A stretch of DNA of 64,000 nucleotides from Pegea sp. RAD2-039 (lineage: Eukaryota > Chordata > Thaliacea > Salpida > Salpidae), in contig JAQGEQ010000186.1 in the NCBI GenBank assembly GCA_034620365.1, positions 1,612,001 through 1,676,000 on the forward strand. The letters are read 5' to 3'. A program made the translations under genes and the position numbers. Shown here one piece after another: positions 1-12,243 of this stretch. Under the pieces are notes generated by a model, which saw only the letters and a program-made list of their open reading frames with translations, did no database searches and was not told the origin of the DNA. The first letter of the stretch is position 1; each line of letters starts with the position of its first letter.

Positions 1-2271
1 AGATGCAGACCAACTATTGTATACATACAAGCGGCTCACATGCTTATAGTTTCGTCTCCAAAACTCGAAACAGAATAATAAGCTACAAAAAATACCACAA
101 AAAGGTAAAATAAAAGCGATTAAGACAATTTGTGAATCAGATTGCTTTGTAGAGATTGCTATACCTTCAAAATAATCACTGATCACATCATAACATGGAT
201 TAGATCTGTTCTTCCATTTATCAGCATACTCTAAAACTTCGTTTGTTAGTTTTTCAGCATCATTATCACAATGTTGTGGTAGATAAGAACAAGGTTTTCT
301 CCTGTAATCATCACCATATATTTTAGTATCACTTTGAAGGAGTAGTTTTATTCCTATAAAGTTTTGATCAGATGAAACTCTGACACAGATTTGAAGACAA
401 GGAAAAACGTTTTGACGTCCTCTGGTCATTGTAGACTTGTAATAACAACTTGTGTTTGTCTTCATTGAAATTTGTAGAGCTAAACAAATTGTAAAACATG
501 GATTAGGTTTATTTGTAAATAAGTTTTAGCTTTTTTCAAGAATCTATTTTATGATTACTAATTACTAATTGATAGTTTGTTAATATTGTTATTTTCATAT
601 ATTTACTTGTATAATGTCATTATATACATTTCAAATAATTTTAGTATAAAATCGACTGGTAATCTTAATAATTAGTTAATTTAGTCTATTTTAAGCATTA
701 CAATAAAGTACTAGTTATTAAAAGTTGAAATATTAATTTCTTATAAAATCATAAAAACAAATTTTTGTTTAATTTTTTTATAATTATTTTTAAAATGGAA
801 ATATTTTTTGTTTACTACAAACTTCTAAACCAAATAACCAAAGTTTCAACTTAACAAATGAAAGCTGGAAAAACAATTTTTATATAAAGTTAGATAATAA
901 GTCGATAGAAAGTTTAAATTAGTATAGAGTTAATTAATAACGGAATAATTTAGAAATAAATAAACATATTTTTCACAATTTCAACAAATTGTTAGTTTTC
1001 TATTTATTATTCTATTTACTTTTTTGTGATCAAGTAGACTTAAACATATTTTGTAATTTAACAAATTAAAGTTTGAATTGCTAAATTTTCTTAGAGATTT
1101 ATTCAAATATTACAAACAGTTCTATTTAAAAAACTTGACAAAAATATTTAATTAAATTGGAATAATTTTTTTATAATTGATCTAAAATAGACTTTATCAA
1201 ATATTTCGAATTCAATATTCAAAAATAAAATTTCTAAAAAATGATTTTCTTTACAAGAAAATAATCAGATTGTCACTAGGACATTTCAAAAATAATTAAA
1301 TATTTATGTTTTGATGTACAAAGAAAAATAAATTTTCTTTTATATCTGTCAAAATCATAAGATATTAATATTTCTATAAAATTTTCAATAAAACTGAAAA
1401 AACTTTTCAAAAAGTTTATAAATTAAATGAAGAACTTCATCTTATTGAAATGTAAAGTCTTTAGATAAAATTTACTTGAAATAAAAACCTAAAATTTTAT
1501 TGTCAAAATGTTTTTAAAATGTCAACGAATACAATAAATTCTGCTGAATATTTCATAAGTACAAAGATTTCGTTATTTGAATTTTGATTTATAAATTTAA
1601 ACAACTTATTTTATCTGAAAAACAGTTTTCAATATTTATAAATTTAGAGTCTTGCTGATGACACAAAATGCTTGTTAAAAAGCTCTTAAATTGATTTTTA
1701 AAAGTTTTTAAAGATTAATAATTGATAACTTAATAATAAAATTAGAAATATTTTTCTTGGGTCCTTATTAAATGAAAAAATCGGACGCTATTTAATTTAT
1801 AACTTATAAAATTTACATCAAATAGAATATGACCTTATTAGTTATCTAAATTGAAATGTTTCCATAACTTTTGACTTAGCCTAGATTTTAAAAGTATTTA
1901 GAAAGTTTGAAGATTAGAGTAATTGAAAGATGAAGTCATATTTGTATTAACAAAATAGATAAGAAGATATCAAAATGACCAATGCGACGCTGAGACAGGT
2001 GGCTAGAGACTTTGAAGATTATAGGAAGATAAGTTTATATTTAGAGAGTTTTCTACAAACACATTTCATAACAACAAATACATCAAACAAAAACTTGTTC
2101 ACCTTCGCAGTGAGCTGGGACCAGTGAAAAGCTTCTCGAGCCCAATCGAAGTTTAATGGCCATAAAAATGAAAGTAGAAGTCGACACGATGAAGAGCAGA
2201 GTCACAAAAGCCAGTATCAACTGATTGACACAAGGTTTAAGAGTACTGCGTCGTTCTAGCCCTAGGGTCAA
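1..2271 (-). CDS. BK-channel beta / TipE-like auxiliary subunit (partial, two exons seen)
   Basis: Two exons join in phase. The upstream exon, about 2270-2103, encodes a first membrane span (LILAFVTLLFIVSTSTFIFM) and ends after an AHC motif at a GAAG|GTGAAC donor. The downstream exon begins at 479 after a TTTGTTTAG acceptor and runs off the left edge. It encodes a Cys-rich ectodomain with FPCLQICVRV and PCSYLPQHC, then a second span (IVLIAFILPFCGIFCSLLFC) and a basic tail. This topology (two spans, large disulphide-rich loop, PCLQxxV and CSYxPxC motifs) is that of the KCNMB/TipE family, which modulates BK or voltage-gated sodium channels at the plasma membrane. Two N-glycosylation sequons (NTS, NRS) lie in the loop. 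The 5' end is not resolved: no in-frame ATG precedes the first span before a stop, so a further upstream exon is likely. The C-terminus is outside the window. Which channel it serves cannot be told. Confidence 0.8.
480..2102 (-). other. Intron of the TipE/KCNMB-like gene
   Basis: AT-rich 1.6 kb between the two recognised exons, with GT at 2102-2101 and AG at 481-480 on the minus strand. One nucleotide is carried from the left exon and two from the right, giving an Ala codon. No coding sequence was recognised inside. Confidence 0.7.
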
Positions 2272-2279
2272 AGGTCATC

Positions 2280-4254
2280 TGTTAATCTTTAACATTTGAT
2301 CAAAACTTTAAGAGATTTTTATTTGTTTAAGATTTGAATTTAGTTTTGTTTATGATGAATATAAGTACATTTTAATTGAATTAACTTAGAAAGAAATTAA
2401 AATTATTTTTAATTGATTTTAAAACAAATAAAGTTTTGAAAGTTTTAATGATTATGCAAAAGAAAAAAAACATTTTAAAAATCACAATTTTTTTGTTCGT
2501 TTTTATGGTAATTTAAAATCTAAAAACAAACTTTAAACATATTCACCGAGCTGTAAACTTTTTAACTGTTAAAAATCATAAATTAAAGAACTTATCATTC
2601 AAGTAAAACCTTAGTTAATTTCTTAAGCGTTTTAATTTCTATTTTAAGCTTAAAAGTTTTCATTAAAAGCAAAATTCTTTGGTCCTTAAGGAAAATGTGT
2701 CAAAAAAAGCGTCTGTAAGAACTTTAAAAAGATATTAACAACAAGAAATAAAATATTTTCACATTTTTCATTCAAACTATTAGTTTTATACTTTTTTGAT
2801 AAATTTTTGATAACAACGTTTTAAAATATTTTTTCATTTTCTAACATTAATTTATCAAATATTTTGACACTAGATAACAAAGTTTGAGTCAAGATAAAAA
2901 TCTTACCCAGTTTATTTCGAATGTATTTCTTCCTTGTTATATCTTCTTGCATTTTGAAAAAAAAATCATAAACAAAACCTAAAAAAATGCATTAATCAAA
3001 AGTTTTTTGAAAATGTCAATTTCAAAATGCCTTTAAGATATTTTTGTTCTACGAAAAACTCAGAAACTTTTCTAATTAATTTCATTCAAACCTAAAATAC
3101 TTTTAACACGTTTCTATCATTTTCTTTTATCAACATTTGAAAATCTTTTTTTCTTGTTTTTTCATTTTAAACAGTTTTTCATACAAAGTATACTCATATT
3201 CAGATGCTTTAGCGTCTCTAGTGACCAAAAATAATTGATTTGAAGCAATCGATCACTAACAATTGAATCGATTTCAATAATTACAAATGTCTTCCAAGTT
3301 TACCAATTAAAAGATTCAATTGTATCACTAACTTTCAATTTATTGTCAATTTTTTTATTTATCTAAATTTTTATATTTTGATATAATATGAATTTAGGCA
3401 TTGTTTTTATTTTGTGTTTTAAACATACAAAATAATCTTTATTTACTAAATTTTGCTACAATATTTTCTAAATATTTTATGTTTGTTGATTATTTTAGAT
3501 GGTAGCACAAAGAAAAGTATTTTATTATGTAAGCAAAATATACTTTAAACTGGTAAAATACTTTGAATCATCTAAATAAAAAAACAAACTTTTTATTGAT
3601 ATATTAACACACAAACAATAACTTAACTGTTTTTCTTGTTTTAAGTTTATCTACAAACAGTTTCTCCAATTTTACAAAAGTTTTTGTCGAAGCTTTTAAA
3701 ATGTCAATATATTAAAAGTTGACATAATACAAATGCAAACTTAAATTGAAACAACTTTATTAGATTTTTGCTAAATGTCACAAATCGATGCTTTTAGCTG
3801 TTTTCTTTGTCAATAATCATGTTTAAAAATAAACAATCGAAAACTTTTTTTGATAATTTGTAAAAATGTTTACAATTAGTTTTCAAAAAATAAAAGTTAT
3901 TTACCGTTAAAAATTTTTTATCTTCAAATTAATAAGAACTTTTCCAACTATATTCTAATGAGAAATGTTATTTAATTAATCAAACAGCCCGACAAGGTTT
4001 ATACTTTTGTTTCAAATTATCAAATTATTTAATCAACAAAATTTCGAATTTTTGAAAAAAAACTGTTTGTTACAATTGATATGAAAATTATATTTGTTTT
4101 GTTATTTAATAATAAACTGTAATTGATTAAAATAATAATAAACATTTTTATACTGAGTATTTAATAACTTTTAACCAATACTTAAATTTCCAAGTTGTTA
4201 ACTAAATCTCTCTTTTCAACACAAGTAAGAAGTAGTCTGAACTTTTGTTTATGT
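2280..4254. other. Gene-free AT-rich stretch
   Basis: No convincing exon, repeat unit or RNA gene was found on either strand. The missing 5' exon(s) of the TipE/KCNMB-like gene should lie here or further right. Confidence 0.5.
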
Positions 4255-5495
4255 ATCTTTTTATTACAATAAATGCGAAGGAGGGTACCTGAAAAGAACA
4301 CCTCTCGCTAACACACATTCTCACAAATAACTTCTATTTAGCCAAAAATATAGAAAGTGAAGGATGTAACGCATGGTATTTCGATATCACTCAAAGCATA
4401 TATAAATGACAATGTTGGCAATATTATAACGGTTCAACTTCTGCTTGAACAATGTAAGTGACTTCGACATGGCAATGTCTGATGGCAGCTGATTCCATGT
4501 ATTAATTGTACGGTATGAGAAAAAATTTGCTCTGACCAATGTACTAGGTGATATAGGCTTATTAAGATGTAATGGGTGTCGTCTGAGCTGATATAACTTG
4601 AAGGAGGGACTAATAGAAAAGAAATCATCAAACTGAATGTTAATTAAATTGTGGATAATTTTAAAAATAAGAATTAGGTCGTATTTGGTCCGTCGGATTT
4701 CCAAAGTATCTAAATTGAAGAGACTAAGACGATGTTTATAACTATCATATTTAAGATTAAGTTTCCTACATACTAATCTTGTAAATGTGGCCTGAACAGA
4801 TTCGATTTTTTGATATCACTAACTTAATATGGCATCCATGCACTGACATTGTATTCAAGAATTGGACGTACGTACAATTTGAAAAGATTGATAAAAAAGC
4901 ATGGGTTTTTGGAATTAAAGGTCTTTATAATAAGGAAAACCAGGTTGATTGATTTTCCAAAGATTTTGGAAACATAATTATCATTTAAAGTCAGATGATA
5001 GAGTAATGCCAAGTTCTGGGACCGAAGATACTTGTTGAATAATTAATCTATTGATGGAGTACTGGTTCAAGCAATTTACAGCTGGTTTACGAGAAACAGT
5101 TAGAAGTACAGACTTTGTGGACTTGATTCTAAGCTGCCAATTCGCAGACCAGTCTACTACCGTTTGCAGTGCAGTTTGAAGTTTTGAAGGATTACAAGAT
5201 AATAGCTTGATATCATCTGCATACACAAACACTCTGACATCATCTACTGCTGCTAATCTTCTGATGAGGTCTTCGATGAAAATTGAAAAGAGAAGGGGAC
5301 CCAGAACAGAACCCTGAGGAACACCACTAGTGATTTGACTAGAAGTAGATAAAGATCTTTCTACACGAGTTTGTTGGGTTCTACCTGATAGGTAATCTTC
5401 AATCCATTGTAAGATAAAGCTGTTGATTTTTAAGTTTTTCAATATAGTATCATGTTTATCAAGTTTATAAAAGTATAATAAAGTTACAGCCAAGA
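4255..5495 (-). mobile_element. CR1/L2-like LINE fragment, 3' half
   Basis: On the minus strand this reads from the reverse transcriptase palm domain to the element's 3' end. Visible motifs are SGVPQGSVLGPLLFSIFIED and FVYADDIKLL (catalytic Tyr-Ala-Asp-Asp) near 5230, then thumb and C-terminal sequence (RPILEYNVSAW, SYRTINTWNQLP). The 3' end carries the conserved tail with GCATTTATTGTAATAAA. Frame changes near 4990 and 4800 break the ORF. The element is 5'-truncated at about 5495, within the palm at the AFDxxxHDxL region. It is non-autonomous and dead. Near-identical 3' ends occur at 10.2-11.25 kb and 25.9-26.8 kb. Confidence 0.88.
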
Positions 5496-5499
5496 GAAA

Positions 5500-6940
5500 G
5501 AAGTTAGATGTAATAATATAAATTAAATAAATTGAAATTATATTTTGTTTAATTATCATCTAAGAATTATTTTGCAGAAAAGATTTTTTTATCTGTATGA
5601 CAATTGTTTGATAAAGTTGAATAAGTTTGATAAACTAATGTTTTGATTGGTTAAAACTAATTTTAGGTTCACGTTTTTTAAGAGTTTTTAAGTTGATTTA
5701 TTTAATTATTTAAATTTATTAAAGTGTATTCTTTCCACCAACCTAACAAAAGTAAACAAAACAATTTTAATGAAGCAAACCGACAAATAATTGTAATTTT
5801 TTTCTTGTTTATTTTCACAAAATTCTTAAAAAATTGATTTTAATTTAACAAAAATTAGTAACTCTAAAAAACACTGAAACAGAATTACTTTTGAATAGGT
5901 TTTTCGGATAGAACATATAATTTGATATCAAATTGTTGATATTTTTAAACTAACTAGAGATCAAGTACAAAATAATATTATAAAAAACTTAATATCTATG
6001 AATGAATTGAAATGTTATTACTTGAGTCTAAACTACGACATCAACACTCATTTTGTTTTAAATATTATCTGTTAATATCTAAAGCAAACCTATTTTTTAG
6101 TAATAATTAATAAGCTGAAAATAATTTGAAGTATTTAGATAAAGTATAGAAGATTTTAAATATTTGATTTTAGAAAAATGTATTTACATCTTAATTATTA
6201 CGAACTTGATTAATAATAAATTAAATCTATATCTTTGCTATGACTAGAAACATGTATAAAGTTTAAATTTATTTATGATTATAAACTTTTTTGATTATTA
6301 AATTATACATAATAAAAGTTACTCATATTTTTGATTATTTTAGACAATGAAACAAAATACTGAAAGAAAAAGAATATTTATGTAGAATACAAACTGCAGT
6401 TTTTTGAGATTTAGTTGAAAGTTACAAAAATCATCTTATTTTAATTTATTTGACAGTTTAATGAAAAAGCGAAAACTGAAAAGCAAAATTTTCATAATGA
6501 AAAGCGAATTGTTAAAAAAGATTTAAACTTGTCCTAACCTAAATAAAAAAATACAATTTTTTTTCAATTCAAACTTTTTTGTAAATTTTTTGTTCAAACT
6601 GGTTTACAACTTTTAATATTTAAGGGTTTATTTTTAGTTTAAATAATCTTATTATTATTCCATATGCGTTTAAAAATTCTGTTTAAATCTAATTCATTTC
6701 AAACTATTTGCTTTTATCTCAAAATTTTTTCAGACATCAAATTATTTAAATTTTTTGAATAAACAAATTTTACAAAATTTGATGAAAATAATTAAAAAGA
6801 AATTTATTGGAAAATTCAAATTGTTTTTCTGATGTGTTTACAGAAAAAAATGAAAAATTTATTTACAATCCACATTTGCATACAAGTTTAAAACATCAAA
6901 AGACATCATCACATATTCAGGAATAAATTTCAAAATCTAC
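5500..6940. other. Gene-free AT-rich stretch
   Basis: Long A/T runs on both strands between the LINE fragment and the IST1 stop codon. No coding or structured element was recognised. The right part probably contains the IST1 3' UTR. Confidence 0.5.
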
Positions 6941-6946
6941 AAATTT

Positions 6947-8477
6947 TTAAGATTTTTTTCTCAAATTTTCGAACCTCCGAGACAAATCGTCAAAATCTAC
7001 ATCTTGATAAGAGTCTCCAGATTGATCATTACCTCCCGGATTAAAAGGGGGAACAGATGGTAGATCCGGCAGCACAGGAATTTCATATGGAGGAGGTTTT
7101 TGGGGTTCATCCACCGGGGTCTTTGAAGGTAAGGGAGGAGCTTGTGTGACGTCATCAGCTTCGGGCTCTTTGTATTTTGGAAGAGATGGGTTTGCTGGAA
7201 AGGCTGGAGCAGCGTAACTAAATTTCGGGTCAGTTTTTCCCCCTGAGCCACCTCCAAAACCCCCTGAACCACTACCAGAGCCACCTGGACCACCAAAGCC
7301 TGGTCCAGGACCTCCTGTGCCTGGACCACCAAAACCTGGTCCTGGACCTCCAAAACCTGGTCCTGGACCACCAAAACCGGGTCCAGGGCCTCCTGTACCT
7401 GGGCCACCAAAACCTGGTCCAGGACCTCCTGTACCTGGGCCACCAAAACCTGGTCCAGGGCCTCCTGTACCTGGGCCACCAAAACCTGGTCCAGGGCCCC
7501 CAGGCCCCTTACCTGGCCCCACATCTGAATTAAATTCTAGAAAATCCGTATTTGGTGGAGGATTGTTAAAGAGTTCTTCCGCAAGTGCTTTAGGGTCAGG
7601 GGTGAAATCGACGTCAGCAGCGCGACAAATCTCGATTAAGTATCGCTCCACAAGACTTCCTTTTGGAGGTTTGGGGTCCATTTTGGCAATAACGCGATCG
7701 CACACATAATCCATCTCGTTGCCTTCACAGGCTTTTACAAACTTCTTCCCAAAGATGTCGCCCAGAAGCTTGTGGACGATTTGAAGCTCGGAGCAATATT
7801 GAGAAAGTCGCGGTGCTGCCCATAGCAACGTCGCAACCGGTTTTCTTAGTGATTCATGTAAATTACCTTGAAATAAAATAATCGAAATCACATTTTATGT
7901 AAATCTAACTTTAAAAACCGCAAATCATTGATAAAGTTTCGAAAGAAAATGTTTTTTACTTTTTGAATTTATTAAAAATCTTTCAGAAAAGCTTTAATTG
8001 GGAAACAAATTACAATTAAAATGAAACAAAACCATTTATTCTATAAAAAATTTCGAATTAAAATTTGTAATTTATAAGATTAACACCAAAAAAGGATTTT
8101 AAAAGTTTGTTGGTAGTTAAGAAATTAATTAAAATAAACTAGAACCCTTGAAATCTTGACCTAAAGGTCCTGAACCACGAAACCCTGGCCCATCTTATGC
8201 TATGCAAATTACCTGCTTGAAGAAGTCCAAGTCGGCTCTGTAGAAGGTCTGCGTACATTTCCACCAACTCCATAGCTTCGACGAGATAGTCTTCACGAAT
8301 TATACTCTCAACACGAACTCGTGCACGGTCGGTTTTCGAAATACGGACGTACTCAGCTATTTCCGGACGTGCTCGAAGTGCCAAGCTAGTTTTCTTCTTT
8401 TCGATTAGTTTGAGGCGAGTGACTACAAGTCCAAGGTTCACTTTAAGCTTTCTTTCACTTGATTTGGTTCCAAACAT
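6947..8477 (-). CDS. IST1: IST1 homologue (ESCRT-III-associated), 394 aa, two exons
   Basis: Exon 1 is 8477-8213 (ATG at 8477; 88 codons plus 1 nt) and exon 2 is 7866-6947, with the GT donor at 8212-8211 and a TTTCAAG acceptor at 7868-7867. The protein opens MFGTKSSERKLKVNLGL and has the family core KLIEKKK, IIREDYLVEAMELVEMYADL, ATLLWAAPRL and VERYLIEICR, matching the helical IST1 domain (about residues 1-185). It ends in DVDFDDLSRRFENLRKKS, the MIM1-type motif by which IST1 binds VPS4 MIT domains. IST1 regulates VPS4 and ESCRT-III in endosomal tubule fission, multivesicular body sorting and abscission. The linker is unusual: residues about 205-298 are a Gly/Pro-rich tandem array, followed by a Pro-rich stretch. 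Its length is close to other animal IST1 proteins. Identification is secure from both ends of the protein. Confidence 0.95.
7238..7519 (-). repeat. Tandem Gly/Pro-rich coding minisatellite in IST1
   Basis: About 280 bp of tandem units read GGPGTGGPGPGF or a shortened GGPGPGF on the coding strand. Neighbouring units are near-identical, pointing to recent slippage or unequal exchange. It is markedly GC-rich against the AT-rich surroundings. It lies in the linker between the IST1 domain and the MIM1 motif, normally disordered in the family. Confidence 0.9.
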
Positions 8478-8479
8478 TT

Positions 8480-10217
8480 TAAGGTTTTAAAAATTCGAAT
8501 AAAAGTTAGAAAACAAGTTTTTTAATTCTGGGAAATTTATAAATTTTTAAGGAAGAAAAGTTTTGTTTAGGTATTTAGAAATATATAGAAAATATTTTAT
8601 ATAAAATATTTATTTATTTTAAGAAAAATAATAAACAAATACACTTTTAGAACAAAATCTAATAAAAAATAAAACTTGACTTAAAAATTTAAATATTACT
8701 TTAAATTATGATTAAATAAAAAGTATTAAGTAAACTATAAAAAATGCTAATTGTAAAAACTTATTTCAAAATATAAGTTAAAAAAACTTTAGAAATATAA
8801 TTAAAAGTTTAATATTAAAAATCTAATTTTATAAATGAGACTTTATAATTCATATTTTAAGTAATTAACTCACAAATTTTAATTAGTTGTTTAGTGATAT
8901 TATTAATTTAAATTTAACCTTTATAAGTGAGTTTAGAAAATGTATTTAATCCATAAGAATAAAATAATATAAATTTCTAAAACATCAAGCATATAGTAAA
9001 ATAAATATAAAAAATAAAAATGATAAACTTTTTATAAGATTTATTATTTCAGTTTATTTGTTTCTCAGAAATTAGTTCATTTGCCAGCCACAAACACTTA
9101 AGCTATTAAAATAAACTATATTAAAGTAACTTATGCTCATTAGGATTATAGTGATAGAAGAAAAAAGTATATCATGAGCTTTAAACAAAGAAAGGTAAAA
9201 GATGAAAGATATTTAATGGAAATGAGGGGTTTGGTTGGGGTGTGATGCATCAGGGGTGTGGTTGGGGTTGTGGATAAAATTAGAGAGTTAAAGTCAGCAA
9301 GATTATTAGAAAAATTTCTAAATTCAATTAAGGATTAAAACTTTGATTGGTATTTCTCAATACTGATTCATTCATTACATTTGCTTCATGTTAAATCATT
9401 TAACTAAAATAACTATTTTTAAATAATGAATCAAAAAACATAGTATACTGTTGATAAAAATTCTCAATTAAGTTCAATTTTTAATTTAAGACTAAAAAGT
9501 TATTAATTAAATCAGAAAAGAAAAAACTGTTTTATAAACAAATATAATATATCATATTTTATATATCATAAATAAGTTTATTAACCAATAAAAATAATTA
9601 TATACAAATAATCACAAGAATTAAGAGCTTTTGCAATCAAACTTTTATTAAGAACATAAAATTAATTTAGAAAACAAAATCTGACTTTCTACCAACATTA
9701 TGAAACTAAAACTCAGTTAGGTTAAAGATAATATTTAAAAGATAAATTACCAGTTTCTAAAAAGAAATTTAAGTTAAATAAAATTCAATATTGAATGAAT
9801 ATAATTAAACTCAAACTAATACAACAACTTAAACAAACTATTTTCTTCGAACCTATAAATTTTACTTTTATACAAAACAATAAATAAAGATGAGGTAATC
9901 TTTGATTTCAAGTTCAGCATTCAGCATTTAATCATATGACTAGGTAAAAAAATTGACAATTTTATTAAATTACTTTAAAATAGTTTATATTGTAATATTC
10001 CTTCATATATTGTAAATATTAAAAACACTAATTTTATTTATTTTTTAATAGTTGTTTATTTTTTGGCATCTATCATAAGAATAACTTAAATATATAAAAT
10101 CTATTAGCTAATTAAAGTTGTAAAAGAGTTTAAAAATATTTAAATAGATAATTCATAAGAATTCTGCATAAATAAATAAAATACACCAGCTTTTTTAAAA
10201 AATAAAGCATAAATGTT
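8480..10217. other. Gene-free stretch upstream of IST1
   Basis: AT-rich and without recognised genes. It must contain the IST1 promoter on its left side, though no core element could be singled out. A short G-rich island at 9222-9278, with several GGGG and GGGGTG runs, is the only compositional anomaly. Confidence 0.5.
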
Positions 10218-11250
10218 ATCAGAGTGTTTGTGTATGAAGATGATATCAAGCTATTATCTTGTAATCCTTCAAAACTTCAAACTGTACTGCAAACGGTAGA
10301 AGACTGGTCTGCGAATTGGCAGCTCAGAATCAAGCCCACAAAGTCTGTACTTCTAACTGTTTCTCGTAAACCATCTGTAAATTGCTTGAACCAGTAGTCC
10401 ATCAATAGATTTATTATTCAACGAGTATCTTCGGTCCTAGACCTTGGCATTACTCTATCATCTGACTTTAAATGACAATTATGTTTCCAAAATCTTTGGA
10501 AAATCAATCAACCTGGTCTTCCTTATTATAAAGACCTTTAATTCTAAGAACCCATGCTTTTTTATCAATCTTTTCAAACTGTACGTACGTCCAATTCTTG
10601 AATACAATGTCAGCGCATGGATGCCATATCAAGTTAGTTTTATCAAAACAATCGAATCTGTTCAGGCCACATTTACAAGATTAGTATGCAGGAAACTTAC
10701 TATTAAATATGCTAATTATAAACATCGTCTCAGTTTCTACAATTTAGATACTTTGGAAATCCGACAGATTAAATACGACTTAATTCTTATTTTTAAAATT
10801 ATCCACAATTTAATTGACATTCAGTTTGATGATTTTTTTTCTATTAGTCCTTCCTTCAAGTTATATCAGCTCAGACGACACCCATTACTCCTTATTAAGC
10901 CTATATCACCTGGTACATTGGTCAGAGCAAATTTTTTCTCATACCGTACAATTAATACAAGGAATCAGCTGCCATCAGACATTGTCATGTCGAAGTCACT
11001 TGCATTGTTCAAGCAGAAGTTGAACCGTTATAATATTGCCAACATTGTCATTTCTAAACTGTGATTTTTTTCTTTCTTATATTATTAACATTCCATGTAA
11101 TTATTTACTGTTATAGCTTTGAGTGATATCGAAACACCATGTGTTACATCTTCCACTTTCTATATTTTTGGCTAAATAGATGTTATTTGTAAGAATGCTC
11201 TTTTCAGGTACCCTCCTTCGCATTTATTAAAATAAATAAATAAATAAATG
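10218..11250 (+). mobile_element. CR1/L2-like LINE fragment, 3' third
   Basis: It begins abruptly inside the RT catalytic motif (VYEDDIKLLSCNP; the usual Ala of YADD is Glu) and continues through the thumb and C-terminal region. An open stretch at 10444-11064 contains VRPILEYNVSAWMPYQVSFI and FFSYRTINTRNQLPSDIV. The 3' end is CCTCCTTCGCATTTATT followed by A(TAAA)n repeats at about 11215-11250, the simple-repeat tail expected of CR1/L2-type LINEs. It is 5'-truncated, the usual product of incomplete target-primed reverse transcription. Confidence 0.88.
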
Positions 11251-11254
11251 TTAG

Positions 11255-12243
11255 GAGTGATACAAGATTTAAGAAATTAAAAAAGTCATGAGATCTTTAT
11301 CAAGTAATAGAGATAATAAGAACTTGACATAAATAATTTGAGTCGCAGAATTAATAATTTCAAAAAAATTCAAGTTTCTTTTTTGCTTGCTTTAAGAGCT
11401 GTTGATTTTTTCATATGCAGTCATACATTGAAGAAAAAAATAAGAATAAATGTCATATATTTTTTAGCCATCTGATAAAATTATTGACTAACATTCAAAA
11501 TCAGATCCAAATTAAAAACGTTTTTATAAACTTCTTGTAGAACCAAGTAACACACTCAAAAGTTTTTTATTTTATTATATAAAGAGTATAATGTTTAAAG
11601 TCAAAAAATTTTTTTTAACTTTTTTAAATCAATTAATTATTTAAATACCTTGTTAGACTTAAAAAACAAAAAAAACCTAAAGATTATAAGTTTTATAACT
11701 ATTATTTTAAATTACAGCTAAATTATATATTTCTTACAAGATTTATTCTTCTTAATAAAACTAATAACTATATAAAACGATTTTTGTTTGTTTTCAAGAC
11801 ATAACCCTAATAGTCCATAAGAGTCAAAAATAAATAATGTCCAAATCACACATAGCATTTACAAACAGAGATATTTTTCTATAAATAAACTTGACATTAA
11901 AAAAATATTTGTTTATAAGTAAAATTTTTACCGAAAATATTAAAGCGATTTTTCATACTTTAATTATATAGTTTTCATAAAAATTTAGTAAAAAATCTTT
12001 CAGATTAAAAACCACCAATTTGTCTTGTATTTTTCAAATTTGTTTATTTAAATTTTATTTATTAACTTAATAGATAATTACCAAAATATGAATTATGTTT
12101 ACAGATTTTTTATTATGAAAATATATTTACAGTTTTTTTATTATTATTCTAATTTAAAAGAATTTATTTTCCTTAATTAAAAATAATTTTTGATCTTGCT
12201 TATAATCAGTTTCAGACTTGTATTTAATGGTTTGATAAAAAAA
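11255..12243. other. Gene-free stretch upstream of the golgin gene
   Basis: AT-rich spacer between the LINE tail and the golgin start codon. It presumably holds the golgin promoter and 5' UTR. No defined motif was recognised. Confidence 0.5.

Noticed and set aside
1975-2034. Short, less AT-rich plus-strand frame starting MTNATLRQVARDF as a possible exon
   Set aside because: It lies within the intron of the minus-strand TipE/KCNMB-like gene, lacks recognisable homology, and no partner exon or clear splice pair was found.
7317-7709. Plus-strand Pro/Gly ORF of 130 codons
   Set aside because: It is the antisense shadow of the IST1 Gly/Pro repeat; the minus strand has the conserved IST1 ends and splice sites.
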